Source: Eudromia elegans (Eukaryota > Chordata > Aves > Tinamiformes > Tinamidae). From it: 64,000 nt of DNA. Position numbers and translations under genes: made by a program. Each line of letters begins with the position of its first letter. The stretch's first letter is position 1. Under the pieces are notes generated by a model. That model had not been told where the DNA came from. It searched no databases and saw nothing but the letters and a program-made list of their open reading frames with translations. Shown piece after piece: positions 60,831 to 64,000 of the stretch. The stretch covers positions 1,523,564 through 1,587,563 of the forward strand of contig PTEX01000137.1 of assembly GCA_003342815.1 (NCBI GenBank), in the 5' to 3' direction.

Positions 60831-63095
60831 ATGGAAGGTTTTGGTTCTGTTCCATTAGCATTTTCTGATGGAATATTGTTCCACTGGAAAATATTTGAGC
60901 AGCTTTTCTTTTAACTTAATTTATAATAACTACACATACTAGTCAACAGCTTGTCATGTTGCTTCTGTACTTTTAAATTAGACTTTCTAATTGGATATAA
61001 AATCTGTAAAAAATCTAAATCCCATCTTCCTCGCATTTTTTTTCTTTTTCATCTCTTTGTTTTTCTTCTTGTCCATCTCCAATCATTCTGTCTTTGCCCT
61101 CTCCTTTACCACATGGGACATTCATAGATTCCAAGGCAAGAAAAGAGCACTGAGATCATTGTGTCAGATCTACCATATAATATAAACCAGAAAATTTCAA
61201 GCAATCATTTATCTGGCCCAGAAGCTTTTGATTGAACTATAACATATTTTATACTTCATGCTTGTTCAAATTCTCAGTAGTCTGCAATTAAAACTGGTAC
61301 AATATAATATGATTGCCTCCACACAAATAGAACCATCTAGTTCATGGAAGCTTGCCAGAGTTGAAAAGACAAAGCCAATAACTGTAATAATTCATTATTT
61401 TCTGTTGTCACTGCATTGATTATCTAGCTAGGCTATTCTCAGAAAATTTTGATACTGCTGTCTTGCATCTCTACAGTGCTAAACTATGAAGTAGTGCTAG
61501 CTGTCTCATAAATACATTAATAAATTTATGATGTTTGTGTAAACACTTTTTTGGATTTATGTTCCATGTTATCTGTTTTTCATATTTCTGTTGTTATAAT
61601 GCTTTTCAAGACAATGCAAAGCAACAGTTTCATACAGTTCTCTCTTGTGGCCTCAAAGGACCCTGATGCTACTGTTTTCCCTCTTTCTGTGAAAAAAAAA
61701 TAGAGCTTGGCACTCACTCAGGAGTGAATTTAAGTGAGGAGGGTGAGTAGGAAGATGGGACAGAAAAAGAAAAGAAAGAGAACAAAAGCCAAAAGGACGA
61801 CTTGCAGTTGCACTAGCAAATGTGAAGGGTTTTTTTCTTTTTCCTCCATCGTCTGCTCAAGAACATGCATCACATGCTTTCTTGAGCTCCACAGCTGGCT
61901 AATGGACTTTTGTTCCTTGAGACTATCAGTAGCAGAGCACTTGCCAAGTGTGTGTGATGATCAGCTGCCTGGAGAACACCAGGAGAAAACAATTCTTTAC
62001 TTCCAAACTGCATAGCAGCCCTGGAGCCATTTTATAGCTGCTAATATAACACTAAGCCTCCTCTAGCAGTGGCTGCTTCAGCGAGGTGAGTAGGACAGGA
62101 AAATCCATCTTGGTTGTCGCTAGTGTCCAGCCCTTCCTTGCCCCAGAAGCAGAGATGTGAAATGTAGTAAACTGGTCTAATCCTTCATCAGTTCTGCTGC
62201 ACTGGAAATCACTGCAGCTGTATGGACAGGAATACATTTTGCCTTTAAATATAAAATAATTTGAATGAATAATAACACTAGATTGTATAATGTGAAAAGT
62301 GAATAGCAACTTCCATATGTAAGTAGGTTTTTTTTCCTTTTTCACTGAATAGCTATATTATAGAACTTTACCTGTTGCATTTCTTTATTTTGTATTTTAA
62401 ATTTGATTGTGCTTCACTAAGCCATGCAAGTGGCAGTAGAGGATGGAAATGGATGGATTGCTTCATTAAAGTAAAGGTAGCTTAAAGATGATTCTTGATA
62501 ATTAGAGTTTATTTACACAGCCATACCCTCACATTTTGCAGCAAAAGCAGTTGGATTTGACAAATCAGCTGTGACACCTTTAGCTTTTTAAGATGTTCTA
62601 AGAGTAAAATGCTACTTGTTCTTTATGGAGAAGCTTTTATCTTTAGAACAGAGTATTTTTAAAGATAAACACAACGTGTTTTCATAATACAGTATTTAGT
62701 TCTAAATCTTTCAAATAAGAAAATCAGCATTCACTTTGGAAGGAATAAGAAAGGAATTCAGTTACAAAAGAATTACAGAGTTCCTGTGCAAGAACTGTAT
62801 GTCTCAACTTAAGGCTGATGAACTTTATTTACTTAATGAAAATAACCACAAAAATACATATAATATGATGAAAAGAGAACTCAAAAATCCCAAATGTTCT
62901 CCTTGTGTAAATACTGCAAAGATCAAATTATTTTTCCAAATCTGCCTTTCCTGCAAATATTGTAGTGCTCTCTGCTCCTAATTTAAAAAAAAAGTGTAAA
63001 GCCGGTCTGTCAGTCTATCTCATGGCATTTGTGCTCTTATGAGAAGCCAAAAAATTACTGATTTTTAAAAAAAATTTAAAAAGGAAGGGAAAGTT

Positions 63096-63118
63096 AACTA
63101 TTTTTTTAAAAAATAGTT
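63096..63118. repeat. Small perfect hairpin
   Basis: AACTATTTTTT and AAAAAATAGTT flank a single T. It is low-complexity and could have arisen by chance in AT-rich DNA. Confidence 0.7.
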
Positions 63119-64000
63119 ATGAAGTTCAACAAGATGAGAGCATCATAATTAAAGAGTAGCAGGATGCAGCTTTTATTAGCATAACAGGTAATCTTGCAGT
63201 CTTCCCCATCTATACCCAGTATTTGTTTCTACTGTTTGAAATTGCAAACTCCTTCTTTGAATCCAGTTTTGAAATATTTATTCTACTTTCTGAGGATAAA
63301 ACCTAGATAAAAACGTAGCATTAGAAGTCTATTGTTGAATAATCTTCATATGTATCTTAAAAGAAAATAATTGCCTAGAATAATAGATTGTATACAAGTG
63401 CTATAGTATGAATATAGTGGTTTAGTCTTAGGCTTGAAATACAACACTATCCACATTCAATACCAAAATTTTGTTATACCCCAATAGCAGACTAACTGCA
63501 GGGCAAGACCCTGAAATGCTGTTTGCATTTCTGCAGCAATACTTAATGAGTATGAGTAAACATTAAAGTTTCACACATTAATGTATGGAAATACCAAATG
63601 CCTTGGGTTTAATCTCACAAAATATTTATGTGTCAGTTAATTTAAAAGGTGGACTTTAAATCTTCTTTTTTTTTTTTTCTATTTGAAGCAGAAATACAAA
63701 GGAGTTTTCCAAAGACATGTTAAATATGATTTTTCTTCAGTTATGTTACAAAATTAAGTATATATGAAAATGCCTGAAGGTATCTAGAAACCAGAAACAC
63801 AGAAATTACTTTAGGCTTTATAGTATGAATAAGTATCTGATCATTAATACAAGTAGACTCAGAGAACATGGAATGGAAAGAATTGATTGCTGGCCTTTGC
63901 AATCACAGCTACAACTTCATATAATTTCTTCTTGTGAAAGTATCTTTAAAGGATGACAATTGTATATAACAAACACATATATTGCAACTAAAAAAAAAGT

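Larger units (their letters stand above)
55559..64000 (+). other. ODAD2 intron 16, open at the window edge
   Basis: No further ODAD2 exon was found up to base 64000. It holds the CR1 copy at 58619-59204, a comparatively GC-rich block at 60240-60830 and a small perfect hairpin at 63096-63118. It is assumed to be one intron; a short unrecognised exon cannot be excluded. Confidence 0.75.

Noticed and set aside
62736..62981. Cysteine-containing 81-codon open frame
   Set aside because: Cys spacing does not form a clear zinc-binding pattern and composition follows the AT-rich background.
55559..64000. Further ODAD2 exons (remaining ARM repeats)
   Set aside because: I searched the three forward frames for the expected repeat segments that follow exon 16 and found none, so the exons are placed beyond the window.

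Overview
The window is vertebrate nuclear DNA, almost certainly from a neognath bird. It is AT-rich, intron-dominated, and contains several copies of CR1, the LINE typical of birds. No bacterial, plasmid or phage features were seen. The species cannot be fixed from sequence alone.

The only gene I can support is ODAD2 (formerly ARMC4), on the + strand. It encodes the armadillo-repeat subunit of the outer dynein arm docking complex of motile cilia. Sixteen coding exons lie between 14869 and 55558. Each is bounded by GT/AG splice sites, and all join in one reading frame to give 877 codons. The family's usual length is about 1,040 residues (human, from memory), so roughly 165 C-terminal residues (the last ARM repeats), the stop codon and the 3' UTR should lie to the right of base 64000. 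Exons 1-9 code for a conserved N-terminal region plus a charged, low-complexity linker. After a 16.2-kb intron, exons 10-16 code for the ARM repeats.

Layout: 1-14440 is gene-poor upstream DNA. It holds a 12-copy, 24-bp minisatellite in a GC-rich block (3480-4740), a cluster of CR1 fragments (11093-13543) that includes an inverted pair, and one short unexplained open frame (14085-14297). From about 14440 to 15200 is a GC-rich promoter region with dyad motifs resembling RFX X-boxes and a probable small 5' UTR intron. From 15093 to the end are the ODAD2 exons and introns. Intron 12 contains a near-perfect 93-bp hairpin (40714-40806). Intron 16 contains a CR1 copy (58619-59204) flanked by a 14-bp direct repeat.

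I found no undescribed multi-gene system. The observations most worth checking are the intron-12 hairpin, the flanked CR1 copy, the promoter dyads, the weak U-rich splice donor of exon 2 and the upstream minisatellite block.
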